From contig NAJO01000003.1 in NCBI GenBank assembly GCA_002077065.1, positions 868,001-932,000 on the forward strand: DNA of 64,000 nucleotides, written 5' to 3'. Positions 21,701 to 32,616 of this stretch are shown here, in pieces. Source of the DNA: Cryoendolithus antarcticus. Taxonomy: Eukaryota > Ascomycota > Dothideomycetes > Cladosporiales > Cladosporiaceae. Position numbers and translations under genes: made by a program. The notes under the pieces are model-generated. The model was not told the DNA's origin, ran no database searches, and saw nothing but the letters and a program-made list of their open reading frames with translations. Numbering within the stretch: the first letter of the stretch is position 1; every line of letters starts with the position of its first letter.

Positions 21701-24700
21701 CATGGAGGTTGGTATTCTCACCTGCAAGTCGAGCTCGCCCATGTCCTCATCATCGTCATCTTCGTCATCGCTATCGAGTCCGTAGGAAGTATAGTGCGGC
21801 ACGGTGAAGGTCCATACCCCTGTGTCAGGATCGTAGTCCTTCAACGTGGTACCGCCGACCTTGGACAAGCGCATCTTGTGGGCCGACAACTCCCTTGCGG
21901 CGGCTATGGCATCTGGTCGAGCACCTTGAGATCTCTTCGCCGAGCGGGGCCAGCTCTGCTCAAGATGTATGGTGCTGGGAACGTTCAAGCCTTGCCCTAC
22001 CGGGGGCTTGATATTGTCAAACGGCTCCAGGTAAACCGTGGCGTTACGAGGGATAAGCCTTACGATAGCCATCTTGCCTTGCTCTTCATCAGGTAGTAGA
22101 TCGTCCAGCGGCACAGCGCTGAGATCGACAGTCTTCCCAGGGTTGAAGAGAATGACGCCGACGTTCGCACGGCCAATCTTGAAGTCTTTCACAGCGGACA
22201 GCTGCTGACGGGACATGCTTGTGATCGTCTTCATGGAGGGCTGGGTCCAGTAGTCACCAGGAGGGATCTTCACCTTCGGATCGGGCTTGTACTTCGTGCC
22301 AGCACTTTGCTTCGAGGCGGCCGGCTTCGTGGCGCTTCCCTCTTCGACCACGCTGCTCAGGACTCTACTGCTGTTCTGTCTCGAAGCGGGTGGCGCCACA
22401 GGGGCTGGGGTGCTCGTCGGCGTCGTCTCATCGTCGTCTTGCCGAACGACGAGCGCGCCGCTATTCCCACTGCGACTCTGGTCTGTAGCGCCGTTGTTGT
22501 CAAAGCTGACGGATTTGCGAGGAACTCCTCGCTGAGTATCGCGCTCCTGACGCTCCAAGTCGGGGTAGGTGGGCTCCTCCGTCGAGTTGGGTGTTGCTTG
22601 TGGCGCTGCCGAAGGGGTTGGTCCGAAAAGATCGCTCCTCACGTTGCGATCTATCTTCAACCTCCTCATACTGGCGCTCCCTAAGCTCCCACTTCCGCTG
22701 CCCAGTAAGCTCCCTCCAAGGAGCAGACTGCTTTGTCCATTCATGGGCGTGCGAAGAAGGCCAGAGCCGGCGCCGACCTCACTGCGCAGGTTCGAGGTTG
22801 AGAGGCTCTTAGACAAGCGACCGGAAAGTGCACTGCCGATGCTACCAGCAGGACGCAGAAGACTTGACGCGCCGGGCGACAATTGGAACGATCCAGATGA
22901 TGGGCTGTTGTAGGTGCTGTAGCTGAAGCCATAGCCAGGACGTGCCTTGGGCGTCATGCTCTGCGAGGCGCTCAGCATCGACGAGCCGGAGCGTATGGAT
23001 GATAGTAAGCTGGCACGAGGCTTAGGCGGTGCTCTTGCTCCACTAAGAGGTGTCGCAAGTGGTCCGACGGGTGGGCTCGGGGCTGCAAGTGAGGAAAACA
23101 GCTGCGCATTGCCGTAAGGATCGCCTGTTAATGTCGCAGTGAGCTGATTCTGCTGCGGCTGCTGTTGCTGGCTATTGCCGAAGAGCGAATTCCCTGCTTG
23201 GTTTTGGCCTTGGCTGTTACCGAAAAGGCTGTTGCCTTGCCCTTGGCTATTGCCAAAAAGTGAGTTTCCGCCGGCGTTATTGCTCTGTTGGGCACCACCG
23301 AAGAGACCGCCTGCCTGAGTGCCGTTGTTGCTTGCACCGAAAAGACCTCCAGTGGCAGGCTTTGCTTGATTGTTGCCGAAGAGACCACCAGTTTGCTGAG
23401 CCTGTTGGCCACCTCCGAATAGAGATGTTGATGCTCCAGTGTTCTGTTGCTGGTTGTTGCCAAAGAGGCTGCCACCAGTACCCGAGGTGCTGTTGCCGAA
23501 GAGCCCGCCAGTCGCAGGTTTAGCAGCATTGTTACCAAAGAGCCCACCACCAGTGGTGTTATTTTGGGGCGCTGAGCCAAACAGACCACCTGCTGCGGGC
23601 TGACTCTGGCCGAAGGTGTTGCTCTGGGCCCCGCTACCACCGAAGAGGCCACCTCCAGTATTGTTGGTAGTAGTGCTGTTCCCGAATAAGCCACCAGTAG
23701 CTGGCTTTGCCTGGTTCGTTCCACCAAACAGCCCGCCACTAGTGTTGTTAGCTCCGAAGCCGCCTGATGTGGAGTTGCCGAAGAGGCCGCCACTCTGCCC
23801 GGGCTGCTGTGCGGCTGGCTGCTGCGTTGCTCCGAATCCTCCGCGGAGTCCAGTACTCGCAGTCGTGTTGTTCGAAGCGCCAAACCCACCAAAGGCAGGC
23901 TTCGCTGGCTGCGCTTGATTCGCTTGGCCGAAAAGTCCACCTCCCGAAGCATTGGCTCCAAAGCCGCCTGTGCTGCCGCTGCCACCAAAGAGACCTCCAC
24001 CTGAAGCAGGCTGTTGTGCACTGTTGCCGAACAGAACTCCACCTCCAGTCGCTGTAGCGCCGAACCCTGTTGATGGTGCTGCGCTGCTGGTATTGGCGCC
24101 GCCAAACAGTGATGTGGTCGCTGGCTTGTTTTGGCCGAACAACCCGCCTGAAGTTGCACCCCCGCCGAAGCTTGTTCCTGCGTTGCCACCTCCAAAGCCT
24201 GTTGATGTGCTTCCCGAGTTGCCGAACAACCCGCCTCCTGTCTGAGCGGGTTGCGCGGCATTGCCACCACCAAAGCCACCAAAAGTACTACCACTGCCAA
24301 AACTATTTCCTTGCGGATAGCGCTTGTTCTGTACGTAGTCCTCCACTCTCAGCTCCTCGAAGCTCTTGTTCTGAAATGGTTGCTGGAATGTCAACGACTG
24401 ATACGCGTTGGTTGTGTTCGAAGTGCCTGCTTCCTTCTCCGTCGTTGCTGTGTATGGCGCAGCTGGTGTGCCTTGGGTTGTAGAGGCTGCAGCGCCTGCA
24501 TTGCCGCCGCCGAAAGCGAAACCTGAGCCAGAGTTGCCAGCTGTGCTGCCAAATCCAGTGCTAGCAGCTGGAGCAGCCGCGCCGCCAAAAGGATTACTTG
24601 CAGCGCCTGTACTGCCGCCAAACGGGTTGTTGTTCTGTTGTGTGCTACCACCGAAGCCACCACCTGTGCTGGACCCAAACAGACCACCGCTCGTCGCATT

Positions 24701-25162
24701 TGCGCCGAAGCCAGTGGCAGCTGGCTTGTTCGCACCGAAGAGTCCGCCGCCTGTAATGTGATCAGTATACTGTATCTGCCACACACGTGATGCGAGGATT
24801 TGGGCTCGGCCTGTAATGACCATCAGGCTCGAGGCATTGCTCTTCTCTGACTTACCAGTATTGTTCGTTGCTCCGAATCCACCACCGCCGCCGAATCCCC
24901 CAGCAGTGCTCGTTCCACCACCGAACATACTGCCCCCTGCTGTCGTCGCAGCAGGTGCGCCAAAGCCAGCCGGCTTCGCGGCTCCGAATGGGCTACTGGT
25001 GCTGTTGTTGCTCCCTCCAAACCCGCCAAATCCGCCCGTCGTCGCAGTACCCCCGCCAAACAATGAGCCACCAGCAGAAGTCGTCGCGGTATTGTTTGCG
25101 TTGTTGCCAAAGCCGCCGAACGTCGAGCCGCTATTGGCACCGCCGAAGCCACCGAAAGACAT
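18789..25162 (-). CDS. NUP145: Nucleoporin Nup98-Nup96 (Nup145) precursor
   Basis: Exons 24856-25162, 20888-24750 and 18789-20789 (introns 24751-24855, 105 nt; 20790-20887, 98 nt) give 2056 aa. Residues 1 to about 650 are FG/GLFG repeats (GGLFG with Gln/Asn/Ala spacers), the FG meshwork that binds transport receptors. The Nup98 autoproteolytic domain spans about 930-1090 (GDYWTQPSMKTI to PHYTSYGLD). The remainder is the alpha-helical Nup96/Nup145C part of the Y-complex scaffold. One precursor yields both proteins by self-cleavage. The cleavage tripeptide reads HYT rather than the classical HFS. The first intron is a multiple of three and in frame, so its retention would add 35 residues. Confidence 0.93.
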
Positions 25163-25604
25163 TATGCGTGGGGTCCTCCAGATGCGCGTGAATGCGCTCT
25201 TATAGTGAACAGGCAGTGGCGCCTAATGGGTGCCTGCCAGACAGCGCGTCGCTAGGGTGGAACGCGCTTTTCGAGTGATGGACCTCCCCTGAGAACTGCG
25301 AGTCGTGAAATGTATGAGCACGTCGTAGCTCGTCTTCTTCACCCACGCTATGCAGCAACACTAGCAGCAACAGCAGATGACAACATGCAGGAGGGTGAAA
25401 GAAGTGAAGTCCAGCAGTGATGGAACAGTCCAAGAGGTGAAGTCGTGCATGAAGCTCCGACGCGCAAAAGCACCCAGACGCGATTCGGGGCGGGCTTGGC
25501 AATGCAGCTTGGACTTTGACTCCTGAGGCAGCCACCAGGCTACGAGCATCAACTCCGAGGAACAAATCATATATGTAGTCTACACAGATCTCTATACCAT
25601 TCCT
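25163..25604. other. Intergenic, 442 bp
   Basis: Holds the NUP145 upstream region and the 3' flank of the Ayg1-like gene. A short GCAGCAACA-like repeat occurs near 25350-25375. Nothing else seen. Confidence 0.5.
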
Positions 25605-26874
25605 TCATTTCACCGACTTCATCACCCCCTCCATCCAAGGATATACAGACCCATTCGCCGGCGGGTAGCCCATATGCAGTAAACCTGTGAAGAACCTCGC
25701 CTCCTTCGGGCTGCCATACTCCATCATCAACATGCTGTCCTCGATCGGCATCAACCCATCGTGCGTGCCATTGATCAACAGCAGCCTAGTACTGGGCTTA
25801 TTCACAATCCCCAGCTCAACAAGCGAGAAGTCCTTCTGCGCGTTGTCCAAGAACGCCTCCTCGTTCGGGTAGCCGAACTTCGCAGTAAGTGCGGGTAAGG
25901 CAGTCCAAGGATACTCGTGGTCCTTTGCCTTCTCGAGCCACGCCCGCGAGAAGAAGTGGTGTGTGCCAGCTCCTTGACCGACAGAACCTGCGAGTCGATC
26001 GGCGTGAGTATGAGCTGCTCGTATAGCATTGTGGCCGCCAGCGCTGAGACCCCAGGCGATGATGCGCTTCATGTCGAAGGTGCCCTGGGCTGCCATCCAA
26101 TCCAGTATGCTCGTCCACAGTCTGTCTGGACTCGTAGGGTCGCGTCGGTCCGCTGGGCAGTCGGCTGTGCCAGGTATGTCTACAATCACACTTGCCCAGC
26201 CGCGCGCCAGGAACTCATCAGATCGAGTGGTGTTGTCTGGTCGGTGACCATCAAGGCCGCACATCAATAGTATCGCAGGTGCGGGAGAAGACTTCGAGGC
26301 TCCCTTTGGCAATCGTACGTACAGTGGAAGCTCTTTACCCTCATCCGACGCTATGCCAGCTGTATGAGGTATGCTGACGTCCTCGATGGGTATTTCGAAC
26401 AAGGCGGATGCTTTCATATATGCCTTCTTCTGCGCGGCGTAGGCTTCCTCTTTCAGCGGCGAATTGATATATGGAAACCGAGCAATGCGATAGACTGCAC
26501 AAGCTCGCAGGTACAGCTCTTTCCCTTGCTCCTTGTTTCCCTCTGCTACTGCTGCGTCTGCTTTCTTCACCAGATCTTCGCATGTAGGGAGGAATTCCGC
26601 CGTATACTCGGTGCTGTAGCCATCGTGGATCCCTTTCTTCATGAGTGTCTCGAAAATGGGAGCGAAGTCCTTGTAATTTCCATCGTGGAAAGGGTAGAGG
26701 CTGTTAAATCAGCAACAGCACCGCTGCTATGCTCTACTCAGTAGCGTACCTGCGAGATGCCGGGAATTCCCATTTCGATTTCCACAACGCAGTGATCGAC
26801 TCTAGGTGTGGGTAGACTTGGTCGAACTTGTCTCCAAGAATCCAACGACTACCAGTCCGTGGGTCCGTCATCAT
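25605..26874 (-). CDS. AYG1: Ayg1-like polyketide-shortening alpha/beta hydrolase (DHN-melanin type)
   Basis: Exons 26750-26874 and 25605-26700 (intron 26701-26749, 49 nt) give 406 aa, starting MMTDPRTGSRWILGDKF. The triad is visible: Ser261 in WGLSAGGHNA, Asp356 in NGTHDGLMP and His384 in LLHMGYPP. RPDNTTRSDEFLARGW and IPGTADCPAD are strong Ayg1 hallmarks. Family knowledge: Ayg1 enzymes remove an acetoacetyl unit from a heptaketide naphthopyrone to feed 1,8-dihydroxynaphthalene melanin synthesis. No polyketide synthase, reductase or dehydratase gene lies nearby, so it is not clustered within this window. Divergent from the universal stress protein gene. No lesion. Confidence 0.88.
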
Positions 26875-27725
26875 GAGGTAGCGTCGAGATGGTCGCTTGG
26901 TCGGGAGTGCAAAAAGCCTCCGCTGCTCGTAGCGCAGTCCCCAAGATCTATACGGTGAGGCTGCAGGAAGGAGAGAGCGGATGCTCCGGCAGTGTGGCAG
27001 TGTAACGTTTGATCGCTGATCTCGGTCGACGCCTTCCGCGTGCACAAGAAGGGGTCGTGCTAGACTGCTCGAGTGGCTATACGACTGAAAGGCGAAAAGG
27101 CGAAAAGGAGACGAAACAGTTGAGGAATGGGAAAGCGGTTCGAATCAAAGACGCGACTGAGAGATCGACCTACTATTTAAAGTGCATCGGAAGATGCATC
27201 GGACTCGGGGTCCAGCATTGACCTGCATATCCAGGTACATGACCAGACGACGCATGTTCGTAAGAGAAGGAGAATGGGATCGTCGAAGCCATGGCATACG
27301 GACTTGAAAACTTGTGCTGGGCGTCTGGGCCACCGGACATATCGTTGAGCTGGTGGGCGCGAGCTACTAAGGCGGCCATCCACAAACGCCGCTGATTTGC
27401 GTCCATTTAAGACTTGTATGGTCGATGGAGCCGAAGTCAGCTCATGTGGACCTGGAGACCCCTCCATCGCGGCTTTCGAGTCATGGGCGGCTTGTGCTTG
27501 GCAGTGAGCCCCTCCGAACGTTACATGCTCGTCAAGGTACAGTGTGCCAATGCTCTTCTGCAAAACATAATACTACGACTGCGAGCTCCATACAATTCGT
27601 TACTAGGTCAGATCAGTACACACAGTCCAGTCCAGTTCATCGTACCATAATCAGGTTGATTATCATTACGAGGAACGCAATCGCTACTCCCCCGCCAAGG
27701 GTTCACGCACTGCTACACCGCGATC
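26875..27725. other. Intergenic, 851 bp, divergent promoter region
   Basis: Separates the divergent Ayg1-like and universal stress protein genes. Minus-strand frames at 27173-27406 (77 aa) and 27177-27563 (128 aa) overlap each other and have no family features; neither is called. Confidence 0.5.
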
Positions 27726-29405
27726 ATGGCAGATCCTGAGCCGAGCGCGAACAGGGTCACTGTCGATGAGCGGGAAGCTGGCCACTTGAGATTGGGCGCA
27801 TCACCAGCAAAACGATCCCGTTCGAGAACACCAGACGCACGGAAGCAGTCTACAGTGGAAGAGTATTACGCTTCGAGACCAAAGCACGATAAGCTCGGCA
27901 ACCCGATACCGGAGCGACGGAAGGCAAGTGCAATGGCTTCGGTGTTTAGGGCTCCGCAAGTACGATTGCCTGGCGATCTTGGTCCAAACGATCCTAGACG
28001 GCCCAAGTCTCCTGCACCAGCTACACTACCCGGAGACCTCGGACCAAACGACCCAAGACGGCCGGGGAGCAGTCACGCGAGTCCAGCTCCGGGTCATAGG
28101 CGGACCTCGAGCGATACGCCGGGATCTCCAGGACCTGGGCGAATATTGAAAGATCCCAAGCCATTGGCTGCCGATGCCAGTGAGGATATAGGCGCTGAAG
28201 CCGATGCAGACAACGACAACGACACAGATGGCGACGACGCGGAGCGAGGTCGGAATAGGATGCGGCCGGAGCCTGGCAAAACAACAGCTGGCAAGGCCGT
28301 AAATGTTCGCAGTGACAGTGTAGACTCCATCAGAAAGGCACCCAAGCAGGCGCAAGAGGATCACAAGCCTGATCCGACCAAGGGCGAAAGTGCAATCATG
28401 TTCAAATTTACACCTCCAGCCGAGAAGCGACGGGTACATCCTTCTACTGCGTACGATCACACGCCGTCTGCTGCAAACACTCCGATCGGATCGGACGACG
28501 AATCTCATGCCGATATACGTGCAGCACAGAAATTATCCCTCAACATGTCAGCACTACACAGCACACCTTCCGCACATCGCGTGATACGGCAAATCATCCG
28601 AGGAGACTACGCGCACTTCCAACGCGAAGCTGAGCATGGCCGCAAACGACAGCGAATGTATTTGGTCGCCACTGACAGCTCGCCGGAAGCAGAGTACGCA
28701 CTCGAATGGACTATCGGTACCGTTCTGAGGGATGGTGACACTCTATTCGCTGTGTATGCTGTTGATGAAGATACCGCTGGCAGCGGAGGCGTCGAGATCG
28801 GGCACGGAGCGGAAAGTGTTAGGGACACTGCTGCCATCGTGCGCGGATTGCCGACCACCACTGCACCTACTACACCATCGCCTCTTTCGAAACCTTCGGC
28901 CTTTACAGCAGGGGGTGGTATGGCCGAGACCAGCACGCCCGATACGGGCAGCCGCTCTCGCAACGGCCCCTCTCCCGCCGAGGCTGAACGCCGACGCGCA
29001 GCTGAAGCCGTCACTGAACGCTGCATACGACTACTCCGCAAGACTCGTCTGCAAGTCCGCGTCGTAGTCGAAGTCTTCCACTGCAAATCACCTCGGCATA
29101 TGATCACAGAAGTGATAGACTTCCTCTCGCCTACACTAGTGATTATAGGATCTCGCGGCCGTAGTGCGGTGAAGGGCGTGCTGTTGGGGAGTTTCAGCAA
29201 TTACCTGGTGTCCAAGAGCTCAGTGCCGGTCATGGTCGCTCGGAAGAAGCTGAGGAAGCACTCCAAAGCTGTGCGGAACCGAGATGGAACACTCGTCCCC
29301 TACTCTGGGGTAGAAGGGAGGAAGGGGGGTTGGACGAATGTATTGTCAAATCCCAAAGGCGCGGGTCTGCGAGTCAAGGGGTGGGAGTCTGTAGGCATTG
29401 ACTGA
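27726..29405 (+). CDS. Universal stress protein (UspA) domain protein
   Basis: A single 559-aa exon with start context GATCATGGCA. Residues 1 to about 300 are disordered and contain twice the block LPGDLGPNDPRRP. The Usp domain occupies about 315-545: it opens RMYLVATDSSPEAEYALEW and closes with the nucleotide-binding VIIGSRGRSAVKGVLLGS followed by YLVSKSSVPVMVARK. A low-complexity insertion of about 100 residues splits the domain's two halves. Fungal Usp proteins of this layout are poorly characterised; ATP/AMP binding is inferred from the G-rich loop. No lesion seen. Confidence 0.88.
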   Translation: MADPEPSANRVTVDEREAGHLRLGASPAKRSRSRTPDARKQSTVEEYYASRPKHDKLGNPIPERRKASAMASVFRAPQVRLPGDLGPNDPRRPKSPAPATLPGDLGPNDPRRPGSSHASPAPGHRRTSSDTPGSPGPGRILKDPKPLAADASEDIGAEADADNDNDTDGDDAERGRNRMRPEPGKTTAGKAVNVRSDSVDSIRKAPKQAQEDHKPDPTKGESAIMFKFTPPAEKRRVHPSTAYDHTPSAANTPIGSDDESHADIRAAQKLSLNMSALHSTPSAHRVIRQIIRGDYAHFQREAEHGRKRQRMYLVATDSSPEAEYALEWTIGTVLRDGDTLFAVYAVDEDTAGSGGVEIGHGAESVRDTAAIVRGLPTTTAPTTPSPLSKPSAFTAGGGMAETSTPDTGSRSRNGPSPAEAERRRAAEAVTERCIRLLRKTRLQVRVVVEVFHCKSPRHMITEVIDFLSPTLVIIGSRGRSAVKGVLLGSFSNYLVSKSSVPVMVARKKLRKHSKAVRNRDGTLVPYSGVEGRKGGWTNVLSNPKGAGLRVKGWESVGID

Positions 29406-29503
29406 GAGCGTGGAGATCTGGCTTCTACTGCAGTAGACTAGCTCCCTATAGTGCCAGGAAACCATGTTTAGTTCCCGTCTTTCTCCACGTGCACTTTTCC
29501 ACA

Positions 29504-31513
29504 TCACCCTTCGAGATCATGCACCTCAATCAATTCGTCCTTTTCACGCGCCACTCCTGCTATCTCAGGATCAGCATGCGACTTGAAAAGCGACGCTGCC
29601 AAAGCCCCGTATCCAGCATTGTTCTCCGGCCCAGAAACCAGCAAAGGCGATGAAGTCTCATAGTCCTCCACGAGCACCACGCTCTTAGCGCTCTCCTTGA
29701 ACCCTGCAATCGGCACCGCCAACTCCGCCTTCGTCAGCGCAGAAGCGTCGTCGATAACTACCACATCAGCCTTGAAGAAAGCCTGCAAGTCCTCCTCTCC
29801 AGCCATCACGGTCGTGCAGAATGTCACCCGCATGCCTGTCCCCAGCAGATATCTGTGCCACCAGGCTTCCTTCATCTCGAGATCGGGGCGGCCCTGCCAG
29901 TCTAGTCCATCACTGCTACGACCTTAAGCGAGTAGATCATCGTATTCCTGACCATTGTCCCTGAGATGTTCCATGTCTCCCGGCGGAAATTCCAACGATG
30001 CAGTCGCAGCAACCACACTGCGGGTGGCGAGAGCCTCAGCATCGTAGACGTTCGTAATGCGAAAGTCGATGGACTGCTGCGTAAGAGCAGCCAATGCGGT
30101 CTTTTCGTAAGGTGACAATGCTGTCTCTGCGTTCGCGAGCGGCTTGCCGGGGCTTTTGTTGAAGGGCGATTTGAGACCCTTCTTGGCGTATCCGCCCGTG
30201 TATATTGCCCAGTGGTTAAATATGAGCGCCTTGACTTTCACCTTGACTAAAGGCTCCAGGAACTTTTCTACGATGGCCTTGATGGAGCGATTCGTGGGGC
30301 CGCAGACCAAGACTTTCTTGCCTAGCTGGAGCATGCCCACGATAGTGGCGGCTGTAGACAATAGGGCGCCTTTGCCGCCGTGGCCTGGCCCCAAAGTCAA
30401 AGTCATGCCAGTGTTAGAGGAAAACGCAGATCGGCACAAGGCGGTCTGCTTCGGGCACAAGCTGAGACCTGCAAGGCAATTCATGTGTTCACTCTCTTGT
30501 TGAGCTGTGATACCACTTGCAGCTGCCGTAGTGTCGAAGCCGGGAGGAACGCATGCGCCGTACAAGACATTAGCAACATGAAAGCCAGCCTTCCTGACCT
30601 GAGCGCATGAGCTACGCAAGGTTGCGATCTGCCAATTGCATACACTGCGGTCTTCTCCGAACACTTTTCTGACCTTGTAATTCTCTTCTGGCTTGCAGAC
30701 GAATAGCTGTCTCGAGAAGACAGCTGCACGAAAGACTGAACCTTCGGGAACGAACCCTAGCGGAATCGTTCTGCCAGTGAAGCTCAATTGCAGACATCCA
30801 TCAAAGAACAGAACGATGTGCGTGTCGGGATCTGGGAGCAACCCGCGCCAATCGGGAGCTAGGTCTTCTGATGGTGATGTCGACTGTGTGGTAGAAAGGG
30901 TAATTCGGGTTCGTGCGGAAGTTTGCTGTGCAGATGGTGGTTGAGTCGTCAAAGAACTTCTTGCGCGCTTGACTTCGAGATGTGTATTCCGTAGTCACAC
31001 CAAGCGTGAGCATGTCGACCTCTTCCTTCGTGCCAGGCCAAACGGCGGGAATATCATCCATCGTGGTAGTGTGCAGATTATCAAGCTCGATGTCCCGTGT
31101 TCGGTCTTGAGGAGATTAAGCTGTGCAGCCGTGCGTATAGTGAAGTGGTGAACGATTGAGGTGACGCCCTTGACGGCAGGAAAGAAGTGTTTTGTAGGTT
31201 CTAGGCAGGAACTACCGCGACCGCTGCCTTATTCTTCGATGAAGGACACCGGTATCGTTCCGCCCATGATGCCTCTTCACGTAACGATTGCGCCAATGCC
31301 GAAGTACGACCAAAAGAGGGACAGCCATCACTTACTGTGCCCGATCGTTGAGCTCAAAATGAAGTGACACTCTTGAGCTTGTGATGCGACAACGTCTTCA
31401 AGAGCGCATCCTGCGCTAGGTACAAAGTGGCCAGCTCGCTCCAACTTTCGGCGCAGAGTACTGCAGTACGACTTCTGTGGCTCTGCACAAGTCAGTCCCT
31501 CCAAGCCAGACAT
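29504..31513 (-). pseudogene. Degenerate SF1 (UPF1-like) helicase remnant
   Basis: Several minus-strand frames join into one helicase-like protein. In order: MSGLEGLTCAEPQKS (31513), FFPAVKGVTSIVHHFTIR, MDDIPAVWPGTKEEVDML (31061), SEDLAPDWRGLLPDPDTH, a Walker A-like GPGHGGKGALLS, motif Ia KVLVCGPTNRSIKAI and motif II VVVIDDASAL. Lesions: frame changes near 31100 and 30875, and an in-frame TAA at 29924-29926 before RPDLEMKEAWWHRY in the same frame. Helicase motifs III-VI are missing, because the frame ends at 29504. The P-loop has lost the GKT/S ending and motif II reads DDAS instead of DEAS. Similarity to RNA/DNA helicases of the AAA_11 type is inferred from motif spacing. Confidence 0.62.
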
Positions 31514-32616
31514 CTAATACAAGTGTGTAGGCAGGCCGTCTTCCTGTCATGGAGCATCTGCTATGGGCTCAGTCAATGACACCTACGAAGTTGCAATCGA
31601 AGATATTCAGGCTGTCGGCGTAGCAGCGCTGCCGGTAGCACCGAGCTGGACTGTGCGGACCCAGCGCATCGTTGGGCGACCCGATTGACGTAGTCTACAA
31701 GTGTAGGATTGCTATCGCTGCTGCCTCCGTCGGTGACTTTCCAGCAACACGTCGGGCAACGCTTATTTGTACTTTATAGTGTACAGCAGCAAGGGAAGCT
31801 GAGACGTATGCACATATACAATATGTGCGATGAAGGGGACCAAGGACGAGTGAGGTCTAGGAGTACGGCAGACGCCGGAAGCTTACTCAAAAACACACCG
31901 ATGCAGACCTGTGATGATCATACCAATGATACATGGTGGCGTGTACGGAGAATCACATGGTCGACCAGATACGTGCATTGCCGACCAATGTGGTCACGAT
32001 GCCCAATGGAAGTACATTTGAAGCTCTCTCGATCATGCACACTCGGCCATATCTGGCCCTAGCGTTGCTCGAGCGGAGTCTTGGCACGATCTAATGCACG
32101 ACATCTGTGACAACGCGGGATGTGTGGCTGGACTTCCATCATGTGAACAGCAGTCAAGCCTTCTGATGCATCGTTAGTCGCCCGGATCATGACCCCGTGG
32201 CTGCACGATGAAAGCTATGGTGGCAGTCCTCCTTGACAAGGCGCCAGAACCCAGGCAACGACGATGGAATGACAAGTCAAAATATTCAGAAGGATCTGAG
32301 CTGAAGGGGGCGGTATTGAAGGAGCCTACATATTCCGTCCTCTTCATCAGCTGCCTCGAAGGTCACATCGGTAAGTGAGTCAGCTTAAGCTGCCTTGTGT
32401 CAGGTAAGCTGCGAGTAGTGCCCTCGACTTGACCACATGAGACACTGATCTCAGCCGACTTTGGCGCGCGTGCTTGCATGAGCTCCTGCCTGCTGCTCCT
32501 ATGCTTCACTCACCGCATCCTATTCATATGACCATACCCTTTCCTTTTACAGACTCCTATTTCTTTCTGATGGTCTCAACGCTTGCTCCGTCTGCCGCTG
32601 AGCAGATTCAAACAAG
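31514..32616. other. Intergenic, 1103 bp upstream of the CLC gene
   Basis: Lies between the helicase remnant and the divergent CLC transporter. The bases before 32617 include a pyrimidine-rich stretch near 32536-32552. No gene or repeat recognised. Confidence 0.5.

Noticed and set aside
23128..24300. 390-aa frame inside the NUP145 FG region
   Set aside because: Alternate-frame product of the nucleoporin repeats.
27120..27150. GGTTCGAATC tRNA-like motif
   Set aside because: No matching stems around it.
27173..27563. Overlapping minus-strand ORFs of 77 and 128 aa
   Set aside because: They overlap each other in a promoter region and have no family support.
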